This document shows, in pieces, positions 32,101-41,320 of a stretch of 64,000 bases of DNA. Every line of letters begins with the position of its first letter. Within the stretch, counting starts at the first letter, position 1. The translations under genes were made by a program, and so were the position numbers. The stretch is from Bactericera cockerelli (lineage: Eukaryota > Arthropoda > Insecta > Hemiptera > Triozidae): NCBI GenBank assembly GCA_024516035.1, contig CM044962.1, positions 10,001,595 to 10,065,594 on the forward strand, written 5' to 3'. The notes beneath the pieces were generated by a model. The model was not told the origin of the DNA, searched no databases, and worked only from the letters and a program-made list of their open reading frames with translations.

Positions 32101-33244
32101 ACATACAGACTCTAGCAATGTGACCGATCTTGTTACACTTTGAACAAAATGTGTTCCGAAATTTACAAACGTTGGCCCTATGCTGAGGATTCCCACATCG
32201 ATAGCATTTACCTCTCAAATCATTTAGGTTTGTACTAGCATCAGTGTGCTTACTTGCGGCACTCTGTTCTGATCTCCTAGGCTCTGAAATAATTTTGTTC
32301 TCCCTTGTAACATGAATAGGGTTGTAACTTACATTCGTAGGCGTAGTTCTTATTTGGTTCAGCCCGATAGGCGCCTTGACTCTACTTTCCCCCATGCACG
32401 AATTATCTTGTTTAGCCATTTCTACCGTCAAAGCTAAGTCCACCACGTCCTTGAAGCTCTTCTTATCCTTGTCCTGCAGCAGCCGCATCCGCACCTCTGG
32501 ATCAGCGAGTCCTCTGATGAACTGCAAACTCAGGAATACATCCGCTGTGCAGTGCTCACACCGCTCGCACTTGAACTCGCAGTACTTGGCTAATTTCTTT
32601 AGTTCTGTCGAAAATTGTAGAACAGATTCGTTATGTTCCTGAGTACGGTTTATAAATTTATTTTGTAGTGCCCAGACACTAGGCTTTGGTTCTAGATGTT
32701 CTTGTAATATTTTAACAAGTTCCTCATATGTCTTATTAATAGGGCTATCTGGGGCACAAATATCATGTAATTTCTCATGTATGTGAGGTAATAAAGCATG
32801 TAGTAGAATATATACCTTCGTTTTGTCATCTGAATTACCCTTTAGCAACATGAAAGTTTCAAGTCGTTTGACAAAATTCGAAAAGGTTTCGTCCTCTTGA
32901 TAAGGAACAAAATTTAAATTTGATGCTGTACCTAATGATTGAGAATTGTTTGTTTTAGGTAAATCTATCTTGTTTCTCAATTGTAAAATTTTTACAGTCA
33001 TACCTGTTATCAGTTCGTAAATTGAAAACCTGTAACTTTGTTCCTGCTCTAACTCTTCCTCCTGTACCAGAGTATCCAATGTGTCCTGAGCTTCTTCGTA
33101 TTTTTTCCTATAGAACACAATAAGTTCTTCATATGCCGTCAGCTGTTCCGGTGAGCAGTCCGGTGAAATTTTGCCATCTGTCTTCGTAAGCATCGCCTTG
33201 AATGTCGCCCTTTTGTTCCTCCATTGCTTGATTGCTTTCTCCAT
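29147..33244 (-). CDS. Gypsy Gag-Pol polyprotein
   Basis: One uninterrupted frame of 1365 residues from ATG 33244. Gag (about 1-400) ends in two CCHC zinc knuckles (CYRCGNPQHRANVC and CSKCNKIGHIARVC). Pol follows in the same frame: aspartic protease (VDTGAS, about 435), reverse transcriptase (FFDD, about 716), RNase H (ATDGSP), and integrase with an N-terminal zinc motif and a D,D-35-E core (IDFAGP about 1140, SDNGSQF). There is no envelope gene and no frameshift between gag and pol, as in Mag-like Gypsy lineages. The intact frame and matching LTRs suggest recent activity. The frame could extend to a TTG at 33253, but the ATG is preferred. Confidence 0.93.
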   Translation of the reverse strand: MEKAIKQWRNKRATFKAMLTKTDGKISPDCSPEQLTAYEELIVFYRKKYEEAQDTLDTLVQEEELEQEQSYRFSIYELITGMTVKILQLRNKIDLPKTNNSQSLGTASNLNFVPYQEDETFSNFVKRLETFMLLKGNSDDKTKVYILLHALLPHIHEKLHDICAPDSPINKTYEELVKILQEHLEPKPSVWALQNKFINRTQEHNESVLQFSTELKKLAKYCEFKCERCEHCTADVFLSLQFIRGLADPEVRMRLLQDKDKKSFKDVVDLALTVEMAKQDNSCMGESRVKAPIGLNQIRTTPTNVSYNPIHVTRENKIISEPRRSEQSAASKHTDASTNLNDLRGKCYRCGNPQHRANVCKFRNTFCSKCNKIGHIARVCMSFIKSNKHKNHTVEEQILGEESNYEVNLIRSKKTDKFMVHVLLETKPFQMEVDTGASLSSISYDDYNKLNLNSKIYKTSIEMKTYTGEIIKPRGVCFVKCNYKSQNFVGKLIIVNQMVDPIFGRDWIREVNLDWAEIKTLTSAKSSPLEHLLAKYENVFSDKIGVIPSELGHLELKPDATPIFCPPRPVPYSRKVKTEEELLRLEKEGIITKVDHSDWGTPIVTKEKPNGEIRICADYKVTLNKSIKDFNYPIPRIDNIFAEMNGGKFFCTLDLSKAYLHYKMDDESSMLQCLSTHKGVYKVNRLMFGVKVAPGLWQKFMDKLLQGIKGVQCFFDDIIIQGATEEELLQRLDTTLGVIKSQNLSLNREKCKFLQNSIEYLGHRIDADGLHKVQDKVLAIQNAKQPGNVSELRTFLGLANYYSKFIPNLASILNPLYKLLRKDQKFHWNEQSEMSFKKIKEEISNDNVLVHYNPDLPLVLATDGSPVGLGAVLSHRYADGNERPIAFASRSLTRCEQKYSQIDKEATAIYWGVRKFFQYLYGRKFILITDNKPLTSIFHPNKMLPTLAATRMFHYALFLSGFDYNIEYKRSSEHANADYLSRFPFETPNMNEIDETYAYQTNQISTLNSISFSKIQQETKEDPDLKNILDALENGKSLQALGYDDSELTLQDGCIFRGIRVVIPKKLQKDVLEELHVGHLGMVKMKALCRSFCYWKNVDKNIEDMIRTCRQCCMKQNDPPKTKVHHWEHPQQPWQRIHIDFAGPDNGLWYFIVVDAHSKWVEVIPTKTTTSDFCIRELRKLFTIFGLPLMCVSDNGSQFKSHIFENFLQSNFVIHKTSAAFHPSTNGQAERFVQTVKKHLNAMCEEAGDINLKICRLLMQLRKVPNSDGVSPYSMMLGRDPRTRLDAIMKPPELETRNTQPGVSHKGRFFNIGDRVQARNYFRGPRWVFGKITERQGLLWMMDGSGGDMWIRSDSHITGGTYDTY

Positions 33245-33460
33245 CGTCGCCAATTGATATGTATGTTGTGCTATCTTAGGAAATGACTAGTAATGTACGA
33301 ATGCATGGTGTAAGAGTGAATCAATCTATTTTACATTTATTTAACAGAGAACAGAAAAGTGAGTTGGTAGAAATCTAAACCAAGAATGACAAGTCGTTCG
33401 GTACCCAGTCGAGAAGAGGACATTCTTCCGGCCAGTAAATAGTCAATATGTATCATATCA

Positions 33461-34101
33461 GTTCAAAAACGGACAAAAAAAATGATGGCCGCGAACGGGA
33501 TTTAAGAATAAGCTGATATAATTTTACTTTTGGCTTTAATTCTGATCCGAGCAACATTTACTAATAAAGGATTTACCAGTAAATATTTTAGAGACCATTT
33601 GACGGTCAATTAATACAAAATAACTTATCTAGGTATTCTAGTTGTGATCCATTATTCTCTACGGGCAAAATCAATAGCGAAATACATAATTTAATTCATT
33701 GCTTAGCATCGGTTTTCCCTATCTTATACAGTACGCAATCCGAGACTTAGCGCCACAGAGGTATTGCAAAAACGTCTATTAATTCCGCCCTACATAATTA
33801 TTATCATCGTCATAATTTCCACAAAACACAGTGAATTTTACAATAATAGGTAATTTGTCTATGTTTTTTTTTTTCGGTCTACAACAGTTAAGTTCTGCGG
33901 ACCTTTTGAAGTAAATGAATAGAAAAACAATTATTTACAGTCACTTTGATGTAGATGTGTATTTAAACCATAGTATATGTATAAAAAATTAAGAAAATGT
34001 ACAAAGTTACAAGAAGTGCTTGTAATGTATAAAACAAAGCTGATTTAACAATATCAAAACATGAAAAAATAATCCAAAAACAACGACTCAGGTGCGTCAG
34101 G
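33461..34101. other. Intergenic, with a MITE half-copy
   Basis: Bases 33706-33793 are the right half of the GGGCGGAATTAATAGAC MITE (CGGTTTTCCCTATCTTA to GTCTATTAATTCCGCCC). The rest is AT-rich and shows nothing recognisable. It should include the 3' UTR of the minus-strand gene that ends at 34102. Confidence 0.5.
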
Positions 34102-35512
34102 TCATTTTTCAACGACTCCCCTTCCCACCGGATCTTCTCCCGAATACCTCGGCTCGTAATAGTCTTCGGAGTATCCCGGAGTTACTCGAACTTCGTTCGG
34201 GAAAGTTCGCCGTTCGTTCGGGTTCTCTCGGATGGAATCGCTGCTGTGACGTCTGCGACGGAGTTCGTTACTTTCAATGTCTGATGCCAACTCGTTGTCG
34301 CCCATCATGTGGTGCAAGGTTCTGACGACAGAGCGCGTACGATCGTAGAGGAACGAGTCCACGTGACCTAACAGCGAACACAGGAAAGGAAGTTGTTGAA
34401 AACTTAAGGGCGGAAGTAATAGACAAATTCTATATCACAAGTCATATCTAAGCCCCGAAGTAATGAGAAATCGGTTCTGGGGCAAAATTGAAACAAACGA
34501 TCCTCTGGGGGGTTTTTTAGAGGGTAGAAAACTCTTTCACGGGCTCCTAAATTCTCAAACCACGCCTGTGTTTGATCACGCAAATTTTTCCCTCCATTTA
34601 AAAAAAAAAGTCATATCTAAGCGTCGGTTTTCCCTATCTTACACAGTACGCCATCAGTGACTTAGAGCCACAGAGGTATTACAAAAACGTCTATTAATTC
34701 CGCCCGAAATCACATTTCAATCTGAAATCCATGCATAACTCGAATAAAATAAAAAATATTAATGAGTGTTTCACAGCCTTTTTTTTTATTTCGTAGCCAT
34801 GAAACAGGAGCTACTGTAGATGCATGTGGTCTGTGTTATAGCTTTTCCAACCCGTAGTACGCCTCCCCTCTGATGGGCGAGAAGTGACAAAATACTTCGC
34901 ATTTAGGTGCTGCGTCAACACGAGCGCACCGGAAAGTATCCCTTACAAATAACTGTAACCAAATTTAGAATACAATTTTTTTTCGGCTCAGTTAATCGAA
35001 CCCGGGACCTTCCGCATGGCAAGCGAGTGCTTAACCACTGAGCTATCGCGCACTCAAATTAGGCATCTATAAATCTACGTGTCGGAATTTGGTCTCAGAA
35101 TCTACTCGTATGAAGTACAATAACTTAACCTATATCTCTTTGGGTAGTTTTTGCCCAATGCCAAAAAAACTTATAATCATTGGTAGTACGAGGTAGACTG
35201 GTAGTCAAGTGGTTAACGCGCTAGTCTGGTAATCCAGGTAGCGTAGGGATCCGTTGGCTCGAACACCACCCAGTGCATGAATTTTGCAAAAAATCCTTTT
35301 TCGCCAATGGCAGGTGTTTTAGTGGGAGTTTCGAAAAATCCCGTCTTATTGCACATCTAGACTATAAGACAAAACTACCTACCAAATTTCAGCTTCCTAG
35401 GACTTACGGTTTAGGCTGTAGAGCGATGATCAGTCAGTGGTCAGTCAGTGGTCAGTGTCTTTGACATTTATATATTAAGATAATGTATATATTTTTGTTC
35501 TACCTAATGAAG

Positions 35513-35544
<32 letters not shown>

Positions 35545-36694
35545 TGACTCACCCAGAAGAGCCGTGAACTGCATCAGCTTCTCAAACTGTTTGTTGATTC
35601 GCTCAGCCCGCTGTGCCTCTGTCTCTGGCTTCTTGGCTTTCGGATCCGAAGACGTCCTGGCCGGACTGCTTTGAGACCTGGCCGGACCTGGCTTGCCCGA
35701 GCCGACCCGAGCCGAGCCGAGCATGTGATTCGTCTCCAGGTAGCCGATGTGAGGTGCCGCTGCGGCTTTCGTCAGTATGTCTTTGGCTGCGGAGAGTGCG
35801 GAGTTGCGGAGTATGAGTTGATAAAAGGATTACAATATGCTCGGCATGATTTTATACAAAGCGCTACCCAGTCGTGGCACCGCATTCTTGAAGTTGTAGT
35901 ATTTAAGAAATCTCTCTCCCAAAGATTTTTTTTTTATTTTTAAAGATGAGTGTTTCACAGCCTTTTTTTATTTCGTAGCCATGAAACAGGAGCTACTGTA
36001 GATGCATGTGGTCTGTGTTCTAGCCTGCCCATCCTGTACTGTGCCTCCCCTCTGATGGGCGAGATCGTTTGTTGCTCAATATTTTCAAATGTTTGATTTA
36101 TTAGGTACCTAGACCTACTTCACTGATACCATCAATTTCTTTTATTTATTTAATGAAAAAAATCATAAGAAATTGGAAAAAGAGTCGCGACCTAACAGCT
36201 GCATCTTGGCCCGGACATTAAGTTCTTGAAAACAACAAAACAAATAATCTTCCTTACCTTTCTTGTTGTTGTTGTTGTAGCCAGCTTGGCTACAGCTGGA
36301 GGGGTGAGTGATCAACCATCGTGAGGACTTGGACTTTTCTTTATAAGCCATTAAACCCTTAAGAAACTGCAAGCTAGCCTGGCTTGTAAGGGTTGGCTAG
36401 TCTGTTCTCTGTTTATAGTCCTCTAGCGAGACACTGGTCTTCTCCCTGTTTAAAGTCCCCCAGCCAGACCTTACCTTTCTTGGTTTTCTTGAGCAGTGGC
36501 GGCGCTACGATGTCCACGTCGTGTAAAGATCCTTTCCGCTCTCCGCGTCTGCCTGGTGCCAATGCGTCTGCGCTGTTTTTCAGTTTGAAACTCGGGAACG
36601 GCGACGACTCGGGCCGAACATAGTCGAAAGACGGCGAATGGTCTTCGGAAGTTGGAGTTCGGGAGAGCTTGCCATTGCAGTGCTGGAGATGAAG
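34102..36694 (-). CDS. Unrecognised gene, three 3' exons
   Basis: Exons 36475-36694, 35553-35786 and 34102-34367 join with GT-AG introns (donors GTAAGG and GTGAGT, both phase 1) into 239 residues ending at a TAA-type stop. No ATG is assigned; the first exon opens with an acceptor (CTCCTTTCAG), so the 5' end lies upstream. The peptide is hydrophilic: a basic segment (LLKKTKKAKD), an Ala-rich stretch (TKAAAAPHIGY), a Gly/Ser/Arg-rich linker, a probable helix (AERINKQFEKLMQFTALLG) running into VDSFLYDRTRSVVRTL, and an Arg/Ser/Glu-rich tail. No known domain is recognised. Frame continuity through both junctions and far-from-random composition support a real gene. SINEs, a MITE and a Helitron fill its introns. 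Confidence 0.7.
34407..34705. repeat. MITE split by a small retroposon
   Basis: The outer parts match the 6711-6843 MITE (GGGCGGAAGTAATAGAC at the left, GTCTATTAATTCCGCCC at the right). Inside, 34453-34607 is a 155-bp insert ending in about 10 A. It is flanked by the 14-base duplication AAGTCATATCTAAG (34439-34452 and 34608-34621). Confidence 0.85.
34763..35056 (-). repeat. SINE, family A
   Basis: Near-complete minus-strand copy of the 3543-3866 element, from GTGTTTCACAGCC (tail side) to the tRNA-like head GAGCTATCGCGC. The body contains GGGCGAGAAGTGAC. Confidence 0.85.
35190..35283 (+). repeat. SINE, family C (5' part)
   Basis: The head GTCAAGTGGTTAACGCGC and AATCCAGGTAGCGTAGGG are present, then the copy is cut off where a Helitron remnant begins. 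Confidence 0.75.
35286..35480 (-). mobile_element. Non-autonomous Helitron, truncated
   Basis: Matches the 40968-41197 element (GCAAAAAATCC, AATGGCAGGTG, GACTTACGGTTT, TATATATTAAGA) but lacks the hairpin end with CTAG. It abuts the family C SINE. Confidence 0.75.
35518..35544 (+). repeat. Poly(A) run next to a splice donor
   Basis: About 27 A on the plus strand lie nine bases beyond the 5' splice site of a minus-strand exon, that is, a poly(T) at the start of its intron. Confidence 0.9.
35875..36066 (-). repeat. SINE, family A (truncated, extended tail)
   Basis: The tail side includes GTGGCACCGCATTCTTGAAG, which it shares with the 39619-39973 copy but not with the plus-strand one. The tRNA-like head is missing. 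Confidence 0.8.
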
Positions 36695-36955
36695 CTGAAA
36701 GGAGAAGAGGATTGTTTTTCCACATTTGATAACCGTCGGGAAAATATTGTATTTCGGGACCATTATTTAAAATTCAATGCCATATGGAGGCGGAACTTCT
36801 TATTTCTTTGTGGATATTTCCAAAAAAATGAAGAATTTCCTATATGAAATCACTACACAATTTTTCGATTCTAATAACTGACGATTTCCCTCTGTAGCCC
36901 CAGATTCATCAGTGTCAGAGTAGGCAGTTTATCAATATCTATTTTGTAAATAGAA

Positions 36956-37014
<59 letters not shown>
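36956..37014. repeat. GA dinucleotide microsatellite
   Basis: About 27 uninterrupted GA units between GAAAGGG and GGGAAATG. Confidence 0.97.
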
Positions 37015-37016
<2 letters not shown>

Positions 37017-39097
37017 AATGTAAACTTACCAAAACCACTATAGTCAAAACATAGGGCCCGTTCCACGAGTGAGAGAAAGACATTTGACTACTGAGTAAGA
37101 TGTTTTCAAAAAATAAAAACAATGCAAATATTCAACAGGAATTTTCTAATATTAGAAAATATTGTGTTCGTTTTTGTAAAAAAAATATTTTTTTGCTCCG
37201 ATTTTTTTTTTATCTAAACTCGCAACAAGTGATGGGAAATTTTATATAAAACGAGTCAGTTAACTGTTTTGATTGAACACCCACTTATTTTTTATGAACC
37301 AGGGGACACGAGACTAGTCGATCTTCTCCTTTCAGAAAATAAGTACCATCTAGAGAGGCAATGCAGCAGTTGCGGACTGTATTCTCAGAATGATGATTTA
37401 GTGGATTTTTATTAAATTTTATATTTAATAAAAATAAATAAAAGTTATTTTGTAGCTGTGAAAAGTTGGTTAGCGCACCCAAAACTTAAATTAATTGAAC
37501 AATTCGTTTGAGATTAAAAACAAAACTGAAGCAAATAAGACATCAACTGACTGGACCTACAGCAAAGAGGCTAATCGCTGACGAAAAAAATATGCTTTAT
37601 CAATGAAATGTTTTGAACTGAAAGCTGACTTCTCAAGTGATAAACATTATTTTGACCTCTGCTATGTTATGCTGATTGAATTGATAGGTCTAGGTGTTAT
37701 GAGGTGAAACTCTTCTTATCTTTATTCTGAAACTGCTGATTAGTGAAGTGCATCAGCATCAGTAAGTAGATTAGTATAAACAGAAAAGTGAGAAGTTGTA
37801 CTAGATAAATACGAAATAGGGTGGTTCAACTTAAGATTCCAAAGTTGACCCCCCCTGGGGCCGCCCCTGGTAATGATAAAATATGGTGTAGCATTTTTAT
37901 AAATTTTAATCCGTTCTCTTTGTCTGTTTACAATATCACAGCCCAAACAGTAAGAGATATTGAAATTTTCATGAGAGTTGACCCCCTTTAAACCACCACC
38001 GTCAAACTACCTAGAAAATTATCAAAATTAAAATATTTATTACCATTTTCAAGATATCTGGATTTTCTGGTCCAAAATAACCGTAGTAAAGAACTGGTGA
38101 AACAGCTGGTAGAAGATAAAGCATATGAAGATAATACTTTATTTTCTAGACTAGATAGGTAGAGTAGTGGAGAAAACCATGACTTGAATTGACGAAAGTA
38201 AACAAACAAATCATGGGTCTTTGATCTCAATGACATTAGATTGTAGAATGATAGAGAATAAGTGACCTTTGTTAGCTCGATAAGGCAGTAGACTTATCTT
38301 GGATGCTTAAAAAAGTAAATTTATTAGAATGTATAATTTTAATTTTCATAGGTAATTATACATTTTTCGTTAAAAATAGCACTGACTAGTAGATTCATAT
38401 ATTTATCATTCCCAGTTGGTGTTACCCCGCCAAGAGCCCAAGTCCGTGAAAGGAGCAAGGAAATAAGACCAAAGTTCTGAGGTTATAAAGGAAACATTCC
38501 AACATTCAACAAGGAACGGAAGAAAGAGGACATTAGAAGAAAGAGAGAAGGGAGGGGATTAATAAGTATACCTACTGTTGCACTTATGAGTGAATGAATA
38601 AAAGGGACCATATTTATTTATTTACACTTTATTTTTTTTATACAAAACAATCAACAATATAACGGAGATAAAAAAATGAACAGTAGGTATTTACAAAATA
38701 AAATATAGAAGAAGAAAAAATATTTAAATTTAAATGTGCAATTGTCTTGTAATCCGGTTCGAAGTTAATGTCTTAGGCATTCTCTGCCACTTAAATTGAT
38801 TTCAATATTTTTTTGGGGGGAGGTAACAAATAACTAATATATTTTTTGAGGACCGAAGGATGAATTTGGGAACTCAATTATTTTTGGGGAACGACTTGGC
38901 GGGACTTTTTTTATGTCACGAAGTGATATTTTTTGGGGGATACATTTTTTTCTTGTGTCAAATAAACAAATACCTATGATGATACATACCATTGGCAATT
39001 ACGCTTTCAGAGGATGTACACCGTACTGTATAGCTGCAATATTCTCCGCCTTGTCAATATTGAAAATGTTGGGACGGACCTGTGTTTTTTTTTTTTT
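37015..39097. other. Repeat-derived AT-rich DNA, no gene
   Basis: No coding sequence recognised. Bases 37745-37815 (AGAAAAGTGAGAAGTTGTAC) match part of the hammerhead-bearing insert at 17945-18000. Bases 37130-37215 resemble 57270-57340. Bases 38625-38790 are a diverged copy of the repeat at 40235-40450 (CACTTTATT start, about 100-base A-rich middle). Confidence 0.5.
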
Positions 39098-39335
39098 TTT
39101 TCATTTGTGTTTAACGTTGCTTTAAACTGCATGGTCATATCACCAGGGGGTTTTAACCTTCATTCGTAGGAAACTCACAAACCTGCAGCATACATTAACC
39201 TCACCCAGCCTGGGATGGGACGGAATGCCAGCATCATGAAGTCTTCACTCCGCTGGACGTGGCTTAACATTGGTGATCCTACGAGAACCAGTGTATTCAA
39301 CGCGCCATCGACGCTAGCAAGCCTGTGTTTTACCA
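39098..39335 (-). repeat. 5S rRNA-derived SINE, minus-strand copy
   Basis: On the plus strand it runs from GTTTAACGTTGC through CCTCACCCAGCCTGGG to AACGCGCCATCGACGCT. That is the complement of the family body and head, though the 5S-like part is partly lost. Confidence 0.7.
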
Positions 39336-39380
39336 GTGCAGTTATCATAACTTAAGTATAATAATAATTATGCTCTACAC

Positions 39381-39580
39381 CAGCGGTTCCCAACCGGTGG
39401 GCCGCGGCCCACTTCTGGGCTGCGAGCAGATTGCTACTGGGCCGCGGATGCTGTCCGAAACCTAAGAAATAATATTAAAATAATGCAAAATAAGTACGCA
39501 TATGATTAAATCGGGGTGGGCCGCAAAATTGTTTTAAAAATATTATTGGGCCCCCATGTTAAAAAGGTTGGGAACCGCTG
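39381..39580. mobile_element. hAT-type MITE with perfect 8-bp target duplication
   Basis: It starts CAGCGGTTCCCAACC and ends GGTTGGGAACCGCTG. CTCTACAC stands on both sides (39373-39380 and 39581-39588). Length 200 bp, no ORF. Terminal sequence and 8-bp duplication are diagnostic of hAT. Confidence 0.95.
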
Positions 39581-39618
39581 CTCTACACTCTTTACCATAT
39601 GGCCTTATGGTCGAATTT

Positions 39619-39973
39619 GGTGGCACCGCATTCTTGAAGTTGTAGTATTTAAGAAATCTCTCTCCCAAAGATTTTTTTTTAAAGCTGAGTGTTTCACAGC
39701 CTTTTTTTTATTTTGTAGCCATGAAACAGGAGCTACTGTAGACGCATGTGGTCTGTGTTGTAGCCTGCCCGTACTGTGCCTCCCTTCTGATGGGCGAGAA
39801 GTGACACAATACTTCCCATTTAGGTACTGGGTCAACACGAGCGCACCGGAAGGTATCCCTTAGAAACAACTGTAACCAAATTTTGAATACAAATTTTTGT
39901 TGGCGCGGGGGTTTGAATCCGGGACCTTCCGTATGGCAAGCGAGTGCTTAACCACTGAGCTATTCGTATGCTC
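39619..39973 (-). repeat. SINE, family A with extended tail
   Basis: Full-length minus-strand copy: tail side GTGGCACCGCATTCTTG, body TGATGGGCGAGAAGTGAC, head complement GTGCTTAACCACTGAGC. Confidence 0.85.
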
Positions 39974-40234
39974 TGATGTTGTGATTGTTTTATTGATATT
40001 ATAGATTGTGATATATTATATTCAACTATACGTAATGCATTACAATAACATTCAAACATATTTAGTCCATGTTTTTGTTGTTTATAACTATTGTAAACAA
40101 ATAAATAATAAGTATATTAGTTACCCATTTATAATTGTATCATTATTCAATATACATAGTACAAACTTACAGGAGAGGCAATGTCTCTGATACCGTGCTA
40201 ATGCCTAATTCCTATCGCCCACTCTAGTATTATT

Positions 40235-40450
40235 ATTATTTTACACTTTATTAATAAGGACACAATATATACAACACAGATAATTACAAATTAATATACA
40301 GTATGAGAAGAAGTAGAAAGAGAAAAAAATGAAGAAAAAATAAATAAATATATACATATGTCCTAACTAAAGGGTGGGGTTATTGCCTTTAGCAATCTCT
40401 TCCACCCAACCCTTTCTTTGTATTGGGTCTTATTGGGTCCGAACTCCAAA
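40235..40450 (+). repeat. Dispersed repeat J
   Basis: Runs from TTTACACTTTATTAATAAGG through an A-rich middle to ATGTCCTAACTAAAGGGTGG and GCAATCTCTTCCACCC. A close copy at 62085-62500 is split by a Helitron, and 57590-57655 has part of the end. It could be a LINE or DNA-element tail. Confidence 0.65.
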
Positions 40451-40619
40451 TTATCAAATAGCGATAAGCCAGATCCTCCCTCTAGTCGGGTTTCAACCCA
40501 TCACAGCGTAGGTACCTATTCCATTAGTCCGACTTCAGAGACAGATAGATGTGTGATTTCTAAAATGTGGGTACCTATAAAAGATCAAGTGGTTTAACTT
40601 TTTTTTAAGTAAATAAATA

Positions 40620-40757
40620 AAAATACATTTCAAAGGTAAAACATTTCTTCAAACTCACTACAGAGAGAAAGCGTGCCTCTAATTTAACTAGCTTTAATGA
40701 TCTTTTCATGTCATCAATTCTGAGAGGATAGAAAGCCTCAAGATTGATGACTTTTAG
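40620..40757 (-). CDS. Weak exon candidate
   Basis: The minus strand from an ATG near 40757 reads 40-odd open codons (RLKVINLEAFYPLRIDD, then KLVKLEARFLS) to a donor-like GTGAGT near 40647. It looks protein-like and could belong to the unrecognised minus-strand gene at 34-36.7 kb. There is no good acceptor, and a MITE lies just upstream, so the call is weak. Confidence 0.25.
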
Positions 40758-40773
40758 TCTCATTTGGTGAGCT

Positions 40774-40938
40774 CAGTGGCGTAGCCAGGGGGGGGGGTTT
40801 GGGGCCCGCCGAAATTTCCAAGAAACCGCAGCCTAGATGGAATATAGGTGAGGCGAGATTTCTGAACCCCGATCAAAACCCCCCCAAAATCCCCTCAAAC
40901 CCCCGATCCCCCGAAATGTAGGCCTAGCTACGCAACTG
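40774..40938. mobile_element. hAT-type MITE with perfect 8-bp target duplication
   Basis: It starts CAGTGGCGTAGCCAGG and ends CCTAGCTACGCAACTG. GGTGAGCT is duplicated at 40766-40773 and 40939-40946. Length 165 bp, with C/G homopolymer stretches inside. Confidence 0.95.
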
Positions 40939-40967
40939 GGTGAGCTGAGTCATAATATATATACTTA

Positions 40968-41197
40968 CTAGCGGGCTGTCGCCCGCTTTGCGGGCCGAGG
41001 CATGGCCGTGAAAGCAAAAAATCCTTTTTCGCCAATGGCAGGTGTTGTAGAGGGAATTTCGAAAAATCCCGTCTTATTGCACATCTAGACTATAAGACAA
41101 AGCTACCTACCAAATTTCAGCTTCCTAGGACTTACGGTTTGGGCTGTAGAGCGATGATCAGTCAGTGGTCAGTGACTTTGACATTTATATATTAAGA
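40968..41197 (-). mobile_element. Non-autonomous Helitron
   Basis: On the minus strand it begins TCTTAATATATAAATG after an A and ends with a GC-rich hairpin (GCGGGC...GCCCGC) and CTAG before a T, as Helitrons do. It closely matches 62143-62384. Confidence 0.88.
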
Positions 41198-41214
41198 TAC
41201 AATCTTTAACAGTC

Positions 41215-41320
41215 TCTACACCAGACGTGGCCTGTGCTAAGAAGCTGCGGAACTGCAGCACCCCCAGACAAAGCACAATAAGAGAGGTCTTTCTCAAGTC
41301 TAAGGTCGTACACATGCAAT
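41215..41320 (-). CDS. Weak exon candidate with hydrophobic segment
   Basis: The minus strand after a possible acceptor (CGACCTTAG) reads LRKTSLIVLCLGVLQFRS and on to ATSGVETV, a basic start then a likely membrane helix. It may be a 5' exon of the 34-36.7 kb gene. No clear donor, no homology recognised. Confidence 0.25.

Larger units (their letters stand above)
20617..33460 (-). mobile_element. Gypsy-type LTR retrotransposon with a nested LINE in its 3' LTR
   Basis: The 5' LTR is at 33255-33460 (about 206 bp, starting TGATATGTATG on the plus strand). The 3' LTR is split: 20617-20676 carries its first about 60 bases and 29016-29160 the rest, with an about 8.3-kb LINE between. The LTR copies differ at about one position, so the insertion is young. 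Next to the 5' LTR, TGGCGACGATGG resembles a tRNA primer-binding site and overlaps the ORF start. A G-rich polypurine tract (GGGGGGACA, minus strand) precedes the 3' LTR. The outermost bases and the target duplication are not certain. The element landed about 300 bases downstream of the second carboxypeptidase-like gene. Confidence 0.9.

Noticed and set aside
37830..37990. Inverted pair GTTGACCCCC / GGTGGTTT
   Set aside because: Short and imperfect; not enough to define an element.
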